Shown here: positions 11,569 to 24,451 of the stretch, in pieces
How the letters are laid out: each line of letters begins with the position of its first letter
Numbering within the stretch: position 1 is the first letter of the stretch
Origin: Owenia fusiformis
Taxonomy: Eukaryota; Annelida; Polychaeta; Sabellida; Oweniidae
DNA length: 64,000 nt
Direction: 5' to 3'
Assembly (NCBI GenBank): GCA_903813345.2
Contig: CAIIXF020000012.1
Coordinates: 7,899,615 to 7,963,614 of the forward strand
Made by a program: the position numbers and the translations under genes
Notes under the pieces: model-generated
Told to the model about the DNA's origin: nothing
What the model saw: only the letters and a program-made list of their open reading frames with translations
The model's database searches: none

Positions 11569-14193
11569 TATGGATAAACTGATTATATTTTATACACCAT
11601 TTTAAAAATGAATTTTAATGTACTAAATGTTATAGTATCTCCTAAGCCGGCAACGGCTTGATGTCCTGGAGACATCTGAGACTTTAATAAACAAATAGAC
11701 ATACATATATATACATACATATAACAAGACATAGCATACGAATCATGCAACTAACGCATTTGCGAATACCTGAAGTTAGGATATATAGTATGGTAAGCAA
11801 TATAATTTATTTACATTCACATGAAGTCAAGTGACATCAATTCCATAATCACATTTATCAATCTACTTCTCAAGTTTTCCAAAAAAAACACGTCTAAATC
11901 GTTTGAAAAAAAACATCTCTACTATTAACACTTGGTCACCGTGATATGTGTATCCAGCTTAAGTACAGCGTTTAGATAAACATACTTGCGGTCATTGTAA
12001 ATTGTAATGGTCTTTTGCATTCCTTATTAATAATAACAGAATACATTTACACAAAAATATCTTGAAGCTATTATCGTCAAATCAAATCAATCCATTATGG
12101 TTAATTCTTTTTACATTATAAGCTATTAAATGGCAGAATTATAGCTGAAACTTGAATTTTCTGATAATCTTCAAAGAATTGAGTCAATACAAAGACAACA
12201 CTACGATCTGTCCATTAAATGTTTCCCCATTGATCCTTTACTCCGAATAATACCAAAGTATCAGTATTGCAGACAAAAGTTTACTTGGTGTGCTAATATT
12301 AGCTGTTGAAGTTTGGGTCATTCGTCACTAACCAATGTTCAAATGATAGAACGTTTTTCATTTTTTTTCTTCTTTCTTTTTAATAACACATCAACTTTTA
12401 AAAGGGAAGAATTTGTCCAAAACCTGAAGCTTTTTACCTTTCTAGTCATATATTAAATCGGGCAACAATGGTCTAACCATGCGTTATACAAAAAATAATC
12501 GAAATAAATTAATATTGGATAGAGGGGGATTTATATGTCTTTACGATGGAACAAATTCACAAGAACTCTTGTATTTTAAAAGCTAAACTCAGTACCTCAG
12601 TGGGAAACTGGATATTATATTTCTGAACAATAAAAATGGGAAAATTTGGAGTCATAAGAATAAAGTAGCATGTCTTATCATGTCTTAAACACACGCTACC
12701 CCCCCCCCTCCATCCAATAGTAGTTTATTTTGTATTATTATTTGTAAAACGCATGGAAACTTACTTTAAAACGTGAGCAATGTCATTAGTATTGTGATAG
12801 TAACAAATACACAACAAATACCAATCAGTGATTTTGTTAGAAAATAGATAAATACCTGACTCGGTATTATTCCAATCTAGCAACCACCTTATTTTACCCA
12901 AGATATTATTTGTTTGTCCACGCACTATGGCATTAGTTTTGCTTCTTTATTTATTAACCTCTTGAATACCAGCCTCTGAAAAGGGTTTGAAACCAGAGCA
13001 TTTTTCATTTTCTGCTAGTTTTCTGGATATTTACATCTAAAAACACTATGTTTGATATTTGATTTCATAAGAAGAGTAAACATAGACCCATTACGTACAT
13101 ACATTCTAAAACATTAGTTGTGAAGATTGGATAAAAAATGCCAAAGTTAGAGCAGTTTTAGTGAAAAATTATGTGACAGATATATCTGTCGCTCTGGGTT
13201 CCAAATGGATTTTATTTGTGACAGATATATCCGTCATTCTGGGTATTCAAGAGGTTAAATTCAAATATTTTCTATATTAGAAATATTTATGTTGGTTAAA
13301 TCATTTTTCCATTCGGCAAAAACGTTTACATGTTTGTTACAGCAAATTAGTTATCAATAGCCAATCCTTAATAATATGTGCATTAAATTACATATTTCAT
13401 TCGCTAAATGGTATGCTTTGCGTATATCATTATGGTATTCCTTAAGAGTTTCACATTATAAGCACGATATTGAATTTCAATTTGAACCCTACCGAAATAA
13501 GTTTGCCTATATTTACCAAATGGTTTATTTTTCTATGGCATAGTTAATGCATTTTACCGAAAGCCGATTTGCTATTTGCCGAATGCAATAAAGTAATATT
13601 CGATCACTTTCGTTGTTGTTCGATATTTTGTTAGGTGACCTTGACGTTTGCAAAATGGCCTCCCAGCTATTCTACATCGTTCAAATATATCTGATATATT
13701 TGAAACATCAACCATGGTACGCAGAGATCTTCTTGGCATTATCTTACATCATAGTGAGGAAGCACAAAGGGCAACATTTGAAAATAAATAAAATATTACA
13801 AGTCAAAGATACATATCAAACTATTGAATGTTGATCCTTATATTTCATTGAGAATGATAATGTGTCAGAAAGGAATATTGAGTTTATTAATTTACATCAG
13901 AGTGAGGAGGAACAAGGGGCAACATTGAAAAAGAAAGTAATTAAAAAAAAAATTACAATCAATTATATATTGATCTGCTTTATTGAGATCAATTGCTCAT
14001 ATACAGTTTGATATTAGTGACAGGAAAATATTGATTTTATCTTATGGTTAAATGTTTTCAAAAAAAGTTCAAAAATCTGCATAATTTCTGAAAAAATAAA
14101 AATAAAGTTTCCAAACAACACATTTTTCTTATTTTTCTTATTGTTTATATAAATATTATTATTGGAAATTTTGTGCTGAGATATGCTAATAAT
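11569..14193. other. Non-coding stretch, no supported gene
   Basis: LINE 3' tail to about 11720, then AT-rich sequence with a short C-run at 12701-12709 and a near-duplicate motif, GTGACAGATATATC(T/C)GTC, at about 13171 and 13217. No exon resembling the glycosyltransferase exons C-H of the 24-27 kb gene was found here. Confidence 0.45.
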
Positions 14194-14817
14194 GCACCAG
14201 AGAGGGTCTAAATTTCAAAATGTTTGGGGGGGGGCATGCCCCCAGACCCCCCTAGTTTGCGCTGCACTGCTATTTGGTCATTATCCATTGATTTGGTTTA
14301 TGTTTCACCCAACCTTTNNNNNNNNNNNNNNNNNNNNNNNNNNNNNNNNNNNNNNNNNNNNNNNNNNNNNNNNNNNNNNNNNNNNNNNNNNNNNNNNNNN
14401 NNNNNNNNNNNNNNNNNNNNNNNNNNNNNNNNNNNNNNNNNNNNNNNNNNNNNNNNNNNNNNNNNNNNNNNNNNNNNNNNNNNNNNNNNNNNNNNNNNNN
14501 NNNNNNNNNNNNNNNNNNNNNNNNNNNNNNNNNNNNNNNNNNNNNNNNNNNNNNNNNNNNNNNNNNNNNNNNNNNNNNNNNNNNNNNNNNNNNNNNNNNN
14601 NNNNNNNNNNNNNNNNNNNNNNNNNNNNNNNNNNNNNNNNNNNNNNNNNNNNNNNNNNNNNNNNNNNNNNNNNNNNNNNNNNNNNNNNNNNNNNNNNNNN
14701 NNNNNNNNNNNNNNNNNNNNNNNNNNNNNNNNNNNNNNNNNNNNNNNNNNNNNNNNNNNNNNNNNNNNNNNNNNNNNNNNNNNNNNNNNNNNNNNNNNNN
14801 NNNNNNNNNNNNNNNNN
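14194..14817. other. Partial poly-G MITE running into a 500-N assembly gap
   Basis: AGAGGGTCTAAATTTCAAAA, then a G-run and GCATGCCCCCAGACCCCCCT at 14225-14253, resembles dispersed poly-G/poly-C MITEs. Positions 14318-14817 are exactly 500 N, the usual placeholder for a gap of unknown size. Any open frame spanning it is meaningless. Confidence 0.7.
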
Positions 14818-15327
14818 CATCATCTTCTTCAGAAAGAATTATACTCTGCATCGAAATCAAAATTGCAAGGATAGTATTCAACAGACATGAGTATAATGAT
14901 TCCCGTTGATAGCAACGTGAAATTTCTAAATCTCCCGTTCTAAACACGCAACTTTGAAGTTGAACGGGTATCTGAAGTAGACTAAAGCGATACAATCCTA
15001 TGTTGATTCAATGTACTTTGCGTTTACGTATACGTTTTGAAAAACCGTATTTGCTTAACCTCTCCACTGAGTCATGGCATAAACTGTACGCTATTATAAA
15101 TATATATAACCAGGTTTACATTACCAGTGGGTTCAAGACACTTCCTCGCAGTTTGCATTATTATTCTCCACCAACACTACTAGTCTAGCCAAACCGAACA
15201 CATTCCCTTTACACATTCCCAAAACGCATTCCCTTTATACATTCCCCGTCTATCATTTACACAAAAAAGTCTCATACCTTTGTGACAAGATCGACAATTC
15301 CATAAGAACAGATCATATACACGTTAC

Positions 15328-15664
15328 CTGTTAAGAGTAAGATGCGATAATAAAGTGACATCTATAGGTGATGGTTCATAACTATATCGAAACACAAAAT
15401 ACTGGACATCGTGACGTAGTTTAATCTCGGAGATAAGACGCGTACAGTTATCGAAATTGCGCCCTTGTATGTGTGGAAAGGAACTATTTAATTTTCGCAG
15501 AAACGTGTCGCTTAATTGTTTCTTTTTGGCATCGCGTCTATGTATATTCTTATTTGTCTCTATGAGTTGCTTTTTTGTAAGTGTTTTTAGTTGCGCAGAT
15601 TCTTCTTTTCCTCCTTCTTGTTCATGTATTGCAGCAGTAGAAATGAAGTTACATGAGTGCTTAT
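15328..15664 (-). CDS. GT49 paralogue 2, exon B
   Basis: Acceptor TTTGTAG precedes 15664 and the donor GTAACG follows 15328. The translation contains KKQLIETNKNI, KQLSDTFLRKLN, LISEIKLRHDVQYFVFRYSY and HLTLNR, closely matching exon B at 28800-29136. The frame is open across 112 codons. Confidence 0.8.
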
Positions 15665-17293
15665 CTACAAATAGAGAATTAAAAGAATTGACATTGCTTT
15701 ACACCATTAATGATTGCTAACTAGGTGATATTTCTGATGAGGGCTCAAAATCCTTTATGTAAATGTATGTACCACATTAGAAATCGAAATATACAGCATA
15801 AATTATATTGATAAGCAGTGTGGTGTAGATTTACTTGATTTCGTGAACCTTTGGTCGCCGTACACGCGCCGCAGAGCAAATGTGACTACAGGCATTGTGA
15901 ATGTTCTGTAAATGTTTTATAGTAATTATAATTTTATGAAATTAAAATACAATATGTACTTTTATGTTTTGAACTGTTCACTAGTATTAACTACGTGTCA
16001 CTGTTTAAAAAGTGGATACAATAAAATAATAAAGGATATGGTTACTACTGTGACCTACTACTGTATATGATTCATTCATTTTTGATAGAAGTGTCACCAC
16101 CTTTTCAATCAAGAGTTATTCAAAAACATGCACTTTTATAAAAGTGAGTATGCACTACTTTAAGATTCCCTCAACTTCAAATGCTGTTTTCTACGTGAGT
16201 TACTTTTTCTCGCTTCAATATCGATGCAAATCAAATTAGCTTTGCATCATATTTGATGAGTGTGTAAGTAGCATGTTTCAATGTTTATTCGATCCTTTTC
16301 AATCTAGGCCTAAACTGTGCATAGTGCCCCTTTAAACTATGTAAACATCAGTTATTTCGTTGCCGTATCCCACGCTAGCAGTCACTTTTCAATTTTCAGT
16401 CACAATCAATTTTGACAACTATGTTTAAACATATTTCATTCAGATCGATATTGAAAATTATGAAAAGTCTAAGGACGGGCTTTAAAATCATTTCATTTGA
16501 ACAGCTAATTTTGATGAATATAAGGTTTATTTGGATTCTTTTGATACTTTAGGTACAACTAAGTCAAAATTGTTCCAGACATGCAAACGCAATTGTGTTT
16601 TTTTTGTGTATCAAATGGACCAATTTGTTTAAAATACACAATTATAGGTGACGTTTTTTTTATCGATCGTGTGTTTTTAGTACACGGCATACAGTAATTT
16701 ACCGGTACTAGCCGATTTTAAACAACTTTACCAGAATATGAAAGTTTTGTCCTCACGTTTCTTCAAAATGGATTGGTAACAAAGAAACATTATATTTAGA
16801 CAATTAGCCAATCGAAATTTAAAACAATATCATGACATCTTTAGTGTTTTAGCGGTTACAATGACGTTCATGTAAGCATCTCACTTATTTCCATTCCATT
16901 GATACTCCTTCTTTTTAGAATTATTTTCTTATTAAATACATGTTACAGTTTTATTTTGGAAAACTCGGTTCATTTAAATACACACGATCCTTGTTACATC
17001 GCCATAACATTAAACGCAGCTAATTTTCAGTAAAATAAATAGCACCGATATATAATAGCTGGGAGACAAGATACATGCATAACAAAATACAATTACATAA
17101 AACAAAATCTAAAATCAGAAAATGATATAAGAAAATTACCAATGTTTGCCATCTTCCGTATATTGTGAAATTTAAATGAGCTGTTCCCGACTTTGTATGT
17201 TGAAGTTTTAAAAAATACGACACATAGTTCGATGATAATTAATCCGATCACTATTGCTTTAGTCCTCCTTCTAAAATATGTTATTAAATACAT
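15328..17293 (-). CDS. Glycosyltransferase-49 (LARGE/B4GAT1-like) paralogue 2, first two coding exons only
   Basis: Two exons on the minus strand, 17140-17293 and 15328-15664, match exons A and B of the better-preserved gene at 24.4-38.1 kb. Exon B is 337 bp in both genes, with the same phases (1 in, 2 out), the same acceptor context (CTATTTGTAG) and no stop codon. Exon A encodes a short basic stretch and a hydrophobic segment, so the product should be a type II membrane protein of the Golgi, as for the GT49 family, which builds xylose/glucuronate or poly-N-acetyllactosamine glycans. Exons C-H were not found to the left. They may lie in the N gap or beyond the window, or be lost, so this may be a gene fragment. 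Sequence divergence with frame kept suggests it was under selection for some time. Confidence 0.7.
17140..17293 (-). CDS. GT49 paralogue 2, exon A (membrane anchor)
   Basis: Reads MYLITYFRRRTKAIVIGLII and continues hydrophobic to FFKT, then to KMANI with donor GTAATT in phase 1. It aligns with MYLMLYFRRRAKGLAIG of exon A at 37916-38111. An alternative in-frame ATG four codons upstream is at 17305. Known acceptor-like ATTTTAG inside both copies leaves open a spliced start. Confidence 0.7.
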
Positions 17294-18244
17294 ATTTCCT
17301 CTCATAAATATAGGAAAACGACTACAGTGAAGAAGTATCCGAGTTTGTAAAGATCCACAATTGCATCTTATGCGTTTCCTAAATCCTCTATATTAGTAAT
17401 AAAAAGTGGATTTGTCGTCTTTGGCTTATTTTGGTTCACCAATCGTATAATAACAAGCATAAGGCCATGTAAACTAGATTCTTTGTTTTACATCATCTTG
17501 TTTGTATGATGTTTATCTTATAAAACAAATACATCCGAATGTCGTAACTAATGTAAAGCCGAATGACGATCCGGGGGGGGGGTGCCAGCTTGCGCATTTT
17601 TTTTATCTACGTGTATGTCAATCATTTCTAAATATGCTGAACTTCAAAAATAAACCAATGATTATTGTCGAACCGGTTTAAAAGGAGGAATATATTTTGT
17701 TTTAATATGATTGTACTATTTGTTTTTATGAGAATTGAAATTTTGAAATGCATTTTCTCTGAACCATTTTTTGCATTGAAGAGTTCAGTTCTCCCTTATT
17801 TACGAACCACATTTCTTAATTTTTTCGACAAAGAAAACACGCGAAGATGAATGCTATGTATTGGTGTGAATTATCGTTTATTAAAAAATACGCATGACCT
17901 CTATAACTTATTTTAAATGAATTCACGATTTTCAGAGCAAAGTGTCCTCCTTCAAATCACTTTTTGAAATTGAAAATGCAGTCTCACATATTTAACTTTG
18001 ATATCATTGGATAAAATTGCAATATAAGCCAAAGTGGTTTAGACTTTATGTAGGGCCTTTAAGCCTTTAAGTCTGGCAAAGAGGCCGGTATATGAAGCAT
18101 GTTTTGTAAGGTAGGGCTCCATTATGCCAAATATGACTTTACTCATGCTGAGTGTCTGAGTTATCATTCGGTTAACACTAAAGTGTCAAACAGTAGAAGT
18201 GTTATTGACATTAATAGTTGTCACACCTATTGGAGACACTACAT
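17294..18244. other. Non-coding stretch upstream of GT49 paralogue 2
   Basis: AT-rich, with a G-run at 17572-17581. Short open frames only. A promoter for the minus-strand gene could lie here but no clear motif is visible. Confidence 0.4.
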
Positions 18245-18452
18245 CAGGCCCGCAGCCAGGATTTGCCAAGGGGGGGGGGGGTCAGTTTTCAAAGATTTCC
18301 AGGGGGGTTCACATTTGACAATTTCGGCCAAATATGGCTAAATTGACTTGAGAAGTGCTCAAAATGGTGAAAAACTGCATGATTTTGAAAGAATTTTTGG
18401 CCAAGGGGGGAACCCTGCGAACCCCCCCCCCCCCCCCCTGGCTACGGGTCTG
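18245..18452. mobile_element. Poly-G/poly-C MITE
   Basis: Imperfect inverted ends, CAGGCCCGCAGCCAGG at the left and CCTGGCTACGGGTCTG at the right, each followed inward by long G or C runs. Fragments of similar design occur at 6804 and 14194. No transposase; a clear target duplication is not visible. Confidence 0.65.
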
Positions 18453-18516
18453 CTTCATTCACACTTATTAGACATTGTTGCTCAATAATAAGATAGATAG
18501 CCACTTCAATCAATTA

Positions 18517-18610
18517 ATAAAGAGGGACGATAAGCTTGGAACAGTAAAATATAACTTAGATTCTCTTCAGTCATCCGCCAAAGGCCCATATAAGACATTT
18601 TATTTGTTCA
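18517..18610. repeat. Left module of the satellite-bearing repeat, copy 1
   Basis: AGAGGGACGATAAGCTTGGA, AACAGTAAAAT, CAGTCATCCGCCAAAGGCCC and TTTGTTCAATGAGCAA match 39367-39455 (AGAGGGACGATAAGCGTGGA etc.), where the satellite follows at once. Here the satellite starts only after the insertion at 18711-21337. Confidence 0.75.
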
Positions 18611-18870
18611 ATGAGCAATGTGCATATTCACAAACAAGCTACTAGTATATTATTAATAAGGGACATTTTGCTTTTATCAATGTTATTTTCATTATTTTGT
18701 ATAATCAATAGAGAGGTTAAGCTACACGTATAAATGCAAACCGTGAACCTGAACGCGTAAGTCCACGCTCAAGTACACGTTTAAGAAAATGTTCTGTTAA
18801 GCTACACGTCTGAAACCATGTCAGTGGACGTGGTGCTATATTTATGTGGTGAGCGTATTTAAAAGTCATG

Positions 18871-18938
18871 TCTCTATGGTGTAATGGATAGCACTTCGGA
18901 CTCGTGTCCATTAGACCTGGGATCGAATCTGGTCGCTC
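18871..18938 (+). other. tRNA-derived sequence (degenerate)
   Basis: CTATGGTGTAATGGATAGCA resembles the D-arm/A box of tRNA-Gln-type genes and GGGATCGAATCTGG resembles a B box. The anticodon arm is defective (GGAC-TCGT-GTCC) and the T stem pairs poorly, so it is not a working tRNA. It is a tRNA relic or SINE head. Confidence 0.45.
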
Positions 18939-18984
18939 AAAAACATTGTTTTTTATTTTTGCTTTATTTCATATTCAACCACAA

Positions 18985-20292
18985 CCAGAACAACGGCAAC
19001 GCCAAAGCGTAGCGAATCCCATTGAACAGAAATGGCTGGCATTTTTACAAACGAATAGCAAATATCATAAAACAACACACCAGAAAGGCCACCATTTTCA
19101 AAATGGTTGCTCACTAGCCAAGTTGTCATCAGGAGAAATAATATGCTTTTAAGTAGCCATCTCTAAAGTTTTTGAAAAATCGCACACATACTTGTAAAAT
19201 AACACACATAAAAATGGTGGCCATTTTTCAAAATGGCCGACTACTCCCCAAAGTTTTATTAGACAATGTGCCATGCTTAAAGTATTCAAATATCAAATAT
19301 GAACAAAATCGCTCCACTACTTTTCGAGTTATAGTAAAATACGTTAAAATAGCGGCCATTTTTCAAAATGGCCACCTTGTACCAAAAGTGTCATTAGAAA
19401 CAAACAGTGTGCCATGCTTATAGTATTCACATACCAAACATGAACAAAATCGCTCCACTTCTTTTGGAGTTATAGTAAAATATGTTAAAATGGCGGCCAT
19501 TTTTCAAAATTTTTTCAAAATGGCCGCCTTCTACCAAAAGTGACATAGGACAGTGTGCTATGCTTATAGTATTCACATACCAAATATGAACAATATCGCT
19601 CCCCTTCTTTTCGAGTTATAGTAAAATACGTTAAAATGGGAACCATTTTACATTTTTTTTTTTAAAATGGCCACCTTCTACCAAAAGTGTCATAGGACAG
19701 TGTGCCATGCTTATAGTATTCACATACCAAATATGAACAAAATCGCTCCACTACTTTTCGAGTTATACATGTAGTAAAATACGTTGAAATGGGGGCCATT
19801 TTTCAAAATGGCCGCCTTCTACCAAACATGTCATAGGACAGTGTGCCATGCTTATAGTATTCACATACCAAATATGAACAAAATCGCTCTACTACTTTTC
19901 GAGTTATAGTAAAATACGTTAAAACGGCGGCCATTTTTCAAAATGGCCGCCTTCTACCAAAAGTGTCTTTAGACAGTGTGCAATGCTTATAGTATTCACA
20001 TACCAAATATGAACAAAATTAATGTCCTTTATAATTTTTTTACATTTAAAACATATTGCTATTACAGTTTTACATATTGCACCTAAATTACTGTACAATC
20101 GGCACTAAAATGGCCGCCATTTTGAAATGAGCGGCCATTTTGAAAATCGGCTATCGAGCAGATTTTCTACCCCCATAGGGTATATGTGTACAAAATATGA
20201 ACAAAATCGGGCCAACGGTATTTGAGTTATTGCCCGGACGGACGGACGGAGGCGTTCCCTATATCCCTCCGAACTTCGTTCGATGGGATAAT
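18985..20292 (+). mobile_element. HINE/pearl-like repeat, copy 1, with a 144-bp core array
   Basis: Begins near CAACGCCAAAGCGTAGCG; subterminal inverted motifs are ATCCCATTGAAC (19016-19027) and GTTCGATGGGAT (20278-20289). A (GGAC)n microsatellite (20234-20250) precedes a perfect short hairpin, CGAAC-TTC-GTTCG (20270-20282), near the 3' end. The core (about 19240-20030) has about six units of roughly 144 bp with landmarks GTGCCATGCTTATAGTATTC and CATTTTTCAAAATGGCCGCC. This layout matches non-autonomous Helentrons (HINEs) and bivalve pearl elements; class assignment is inference. Confidence 0.65.
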
Positions 20293-21344
20293 TAAATGAT
20301 CTAGTGCGCCCTCCATTATGATCTCCCCATGAACAAAATAAATTCATCTGATTTTTCAAAATAAATATACTGCTTTTATCATTACACTTATATATACACT
20401 ATTCAATCATAAAGTGTACAGGGAGATGCCATACCAGGAAGTCTTTGTGTGTCCGTCAAAATCCATTTGCATCGTACACATCCCTACATCTTATCCAAAT
20501 ATGTTATTAATTAATGAAACATAACAGTATAATCTTTGGATTTACAAAGTTGTATGGTATTTCATAAGTGTTAACGTTGCTTTTGAAGCATTTTTTTCTA
20601 TAGCCATTTTGTAGGAAAAAATGATGAAAAAATGTATAATCTTTTAATTTGAAGTATGACCTGAATCGATTGCAAACTTTATATTTGCACATCTGATGTG
20701 ATATACCATTTGTGTCATATTAATTGTGAAATTGTTTAATTTGCAATCAATTCAGGTCATTCAGTCATTCAGATTCAGGCAAATCAAATGTAGTGATAAG
20801 GCAATCGTAGGCCCTGGTATTCATTTTATTTCGTTTAGTAGCCATATTGTACCAAGCCCCGGGTATCAAATTGGCACTGCTTATTTATATTGTACGGAGT
20901 GAACAAACGATTACATTTGAAGTTGTCATTTACTCATTAAAATGTATTCTTATTTCCAATTAAGGATTGGGGCTTACACTTATAACAAGTAAGATTGTTT
21001 GTATCAAATATGGGCTCCCAGGCCATCCTAGAACATAGCTAAAATCAATCACGTAATGAGCGATGTGTAATCCCTTATCTAAACGTAAACCTGTAATTTT
21101 CACGCTTACCTGTAGAAAGTAGACTAATCTGACGTCATTTTCCTGCGCGCGCATAGAAGTACACGTTCATGCTTTGTTGAATACGCGTCTGTAAATTGCA
21201 CGAATATGATAATCTCATGTAAAGACTTGTAAACTTCACGCTGGCCCACAGGAAATAAACAAATCTGACGTCATTTATCTGCGCGCGCATTGAAGTTCAC
21301 GTTCAAGTTTTGTTAAATACGTGTAGCTTAACCTCTCTAGTAGC

Positions 21345-23802
21345 TATAAAAATCAAAGAAATCAATCAACATTGAGTTTGTAGCTCATCTCCCCAAGGAT
21401 CAATAAAGGACATTCGGTCAACATTGAGTCTATAATTCATCTACTCAACGATCATTATTAGGCAATATATATATATCAACAATGAGTATGTAGCTCATCT
21501 CCCAGAAGATCAAGTTCAAGCAATCAAATAATTGCCTGCAGCTCAACTCCACTGTGATTATTATCAAACAATCGGTCAACATTGATTCATGTAGCTCAAC
21601 TCCACTATGATTATTATCAAACAATCAGTCAATGTTGATTCCGTAGCTCAACTCCACTATGATTATAATCAAACAATCAGTCCACATTGATTGTGTAGCT
21701 CAACTCCAATATGATTATTATAAGACAATCAGTCAACACTGATTCCGTAGCTCAACTCCACTACGATTATCAAACAATCAGTCAACATTGATTCTGTAGC
21801 TCAACTTCACTTTGATTATTATCAAAAAATCAGTCAATATTGATTCCGTAGCCCAACTCCACTATGATTATTATCAAACAATCAGTCAACATTGATTCAT
21901 GTAGCTCAACTCCACTATGATTATTATCAAACAATCAGTCAACATTGATTCATGTAGCTCAACTCCACTATGATTATTATCAAACAATCAGTCGACACTG
22001 ATTCCGTAGCTCAACTCCACTATGATTATTATCAAACAATCAGTCAACATTGATTGTGTAGCTCAACTCCAATATGATTATTATCTAACAATCAGTCAAC
22101 ACTGATTCCGTAGCTCAACTCCACTATGATTATTATCAAACAATCAGTCAATATTGATTTATGTAGCTCAACTCTACTATAATTATTAAAAAAATCAGGC
22201 AATGTTGATTTTTTTAGGTTATTGTTATTTATTTCCATATTATTCAACATAGTTATTAACATATATTGTGAGGGGGCGAGGCTATATAGCATTTATTGCC
22301 CCCCCCCCAATATGAATATTGATTTATGTAGCTTAACTCCACTATGATTATACGAGCGTTGTCCCAGAATTAATGCACTATACACTCCAACTTTCTTTAC
22401 TATTCTTCAATTCAGCTGACTTGTTTTGTATATAACAATTGAAGTTTTATCTATTATAGTTTCAGTATCAAAAATTGATATTAAGTCTTAATATGGTTGC
22501 TATAGCAACATGGGGGTAGGGATGGGTGGGGCAGGTACCAATTTTTCTGATTATGAAAAGATCTAAAGTGTTATTTTATTACTATTACTTTCCTTTAAAT
22601 GATCAAAATGTTTGGGAAATTGTTCACCAGATAGAACTACACTTATGAGGTGGCAGAAGAGATTTAAAAGAGATGAGTTGACCCTGGATGACAACTCCCA
22701 CCATGGGAGGCAAAAACTCCACAAGTCACAGTGGAAGAAATTGCCAAGAGTGTTTGACCTGACAGGCATCAAAAGTACATAACATGCAAAGGGCAATATT
22801 TTGAGAAAATGTGAAATGGGACACTGTGCAAGGTACCTCCATTAAATCTAGGATGTGCTCTTAGTAATTTAGTATCTTAAAATGTATTTTTGAGCATACT
22901 TCTTATAGTTACACAAAATGGTATTTGTTGATTAATTATTTCATATTTTCAACTTTTTATTACTTTTGACGTGACTGTATAACCTGCCCCACCCTACCCA
23001 AACTCACCAACTTGATTTTATTATAACATCAATATGGTTTTATAAGTCAACATGAAATTTTTTAGAATAATCAAAATGTCTCCAAGGAACATCCACTGAA
23101 AATTTCATGAACAAATATAAATTATTGATAAAGTTAAAGCATATAGTGCATTACTTCTGGGACAACCCTCGTATATCAAACAATCGGTCAACATTTATTC
23201 ATGTAGCTCAACTCCACTATGATTTTTATCTAACAATCAGTCAATATTGATTCTGTAGTTCAACTCCACTATGATTATTATCAAACAAGATTCATGTAGC
23301 TCAACACTACTATGATTATTATCTAACAATCAGTCAATATTGATTCATGTAGTTCAACTCCACTATGATTATTATCTAACAATCAGTCAATATTGATTCT
23401 GTAGTTTAACTCCACTATGATTATTATCAAACAATCAGTCAATATTGATTCATGTAGCTCAACTCTACTATGATTATTATCTAACAATCAGTCAATATTG
23501 TTTCTGTAGTTCAACTCCACTATGATTATTATCAAACAATCAGTCAATATTAATTCATGTAGATCAACTCCACTATGATTATTATCAAACAATCAGTCAA
23601 CATTGATTCATGTAGCTCAACTCTACTATGATTATTATCTAAAATCAGTCAATTTTGATTCATGTAGCTCAACTCTACTATGATTACTATCTAACAATCA
23701 GTCAATATTGATTCATGTAGCTCAACTCCACTATGATTATTATCTAACAATCAGTCACTATTGATTCATGTAACTCAACTCCACTTTGATTATTATCAAA
23801 CA
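21345..23802. repeat. Satellite locus 1, 52-53-bp unit
   Basis: Units of the type CAACATTGATTCATGTAGCT / CAACTCCACTATGATTATTA / TCAAACAATCAGT repeat from about 21390 to 22350 and 23174 to 23802, interrupted by the mariner-like element at 22353-23171. The first units (21360-21500) read CATTGAGT..GTAGCTCATCTCC, the type found at locus 2. A small non-unit insertion with a C-run lies at about 22200-22310. Confidence 0.9.
22353..23171 (+). mobile_element. Mariner-like remnant C, inserted in the satellite
   Basis: TA-flanked; ends CGAGCGTTGTCCCAGAATTA and, inverted, CGAGGGTTGTCCCAGAAGTA. The plus strand around 22625-22790 encodes a transposase N-terminal remnant: RTTLMRWQKRFKRDELTLDD, then HHGRQK, like the helix-turn-helix and GRP linker of mariner transposases. 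The rest is deleted. Its insertion postdates part of the satellite expansion. Confidence 0.8.
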
Positions 23803-23832
23803 ACCCCCCCCCCCCCAGATCCGCCAGTGCCC
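23803..23832. mobile_element. Single end of a CAGTGGCGGATCC-type MITE
   Basis: A C-run followed by AGATCCGCCAGTGCCC, the inverse of the terminus seen complete at 50425-50717 (CAGTGGCGGATCCAGG). It marks the 3' edge of the satellite. Confidence 0.55.
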
Positions 23833-24451
23833 TAGATCACGTTGAACTAGATTTGACCTTTGTTGACCTACTTTCTTTTCAAAAAGCAAAAATTGAATAA
23901 GGTTTACAACAATACCAACAATATTGAAATCAGACAAGTAATAAAAAAGGTTGCAGACATTATTAGGGTTAACACCACCAAGTTCTGTTTGCTAAATGTA
24001 GTTTCTTTCACTTAGAATCTACAGGGGGTTTATCCGATTTACATTTTCGTATTTATAATTTTCAAAATATTTCTTTTTCGCCAATAGTTCCGTTTTTATA
24101 ATTTGTCCAATTCGGGTCAAACATCTGAAAAAAAATCATAGGTTTGGAAATCTCGATCAAATGATCACGGTCGTAAATTGGACAAAATGTTTGTGGGGAA
24201 AAAATTCGACAAATCTGCAAGATTTATTTTATCGTGACATGTTTACAAAAAATCGCTATTTGAATAGGCGCAGGGTGTGGTAAAATCGGACGTTAGAGTG
24301 TTTATATGAGTTCAAAGAAATTAAAAAACGTTATGAAAATTACAGTGAGTGGAGGAGGGGAATTAACTGTCTAAAATTACTCCCCTCCCTACTCATTGTA
24401 GCATTTTGATTATCTTTATACAGTAACAGCATAAATAAGAAAAATACTTAC

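Larger units (their letters stand above)
18711..21337. mobile_element. TA-flanked element carrying a HINE-like copy, inserted at the edge of a satellite locus
   Basis: The left end GAGAGGTTAAGCTACACGTA and its inverse at the right (TACGTGTAGCTTAACCTCTC) are flanked by TA (18709-18710, 21338-21339). Subterminal relatives of the motif recur at about 18796 (TTAAGCTACACG) and about 21155-21310 (TACACGTTCA, TTCACGTTCAAG). On both sides lies sequence of the satellite-bearing element known from 39.4 kb, so this is a nested insertion. A related single end may be at 35549-35570. No transposase was seen. Confidence 0.7.

Noticed and set aside
14183-14995. Four frames of 172-241 codons
   Set aside because: They consist mostly of the 500-N gap.
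18871-18938. A functional tRNA gene
   Set aside because: The anticodon and T arms do not pair properly; only A and B box-like parts remain.
20507-20692. 61-codon minus-strand frame as the missing last GT49 exon
   Set aside because: It has an open frame but no match to the expected C-terminal motif and no clear acceptor in the right phase; adjacent sequence forms a small inverted repeat (GACCTGAATCGATTGC / GCAATCAATTCAGGTC).
21345-23802. Possible CRISPR array because of regular 52-53-bp periodicity
   Set aside because: The whole unit repeats with no unique spacers, and the genome is eukaryotic; it is a satellite.
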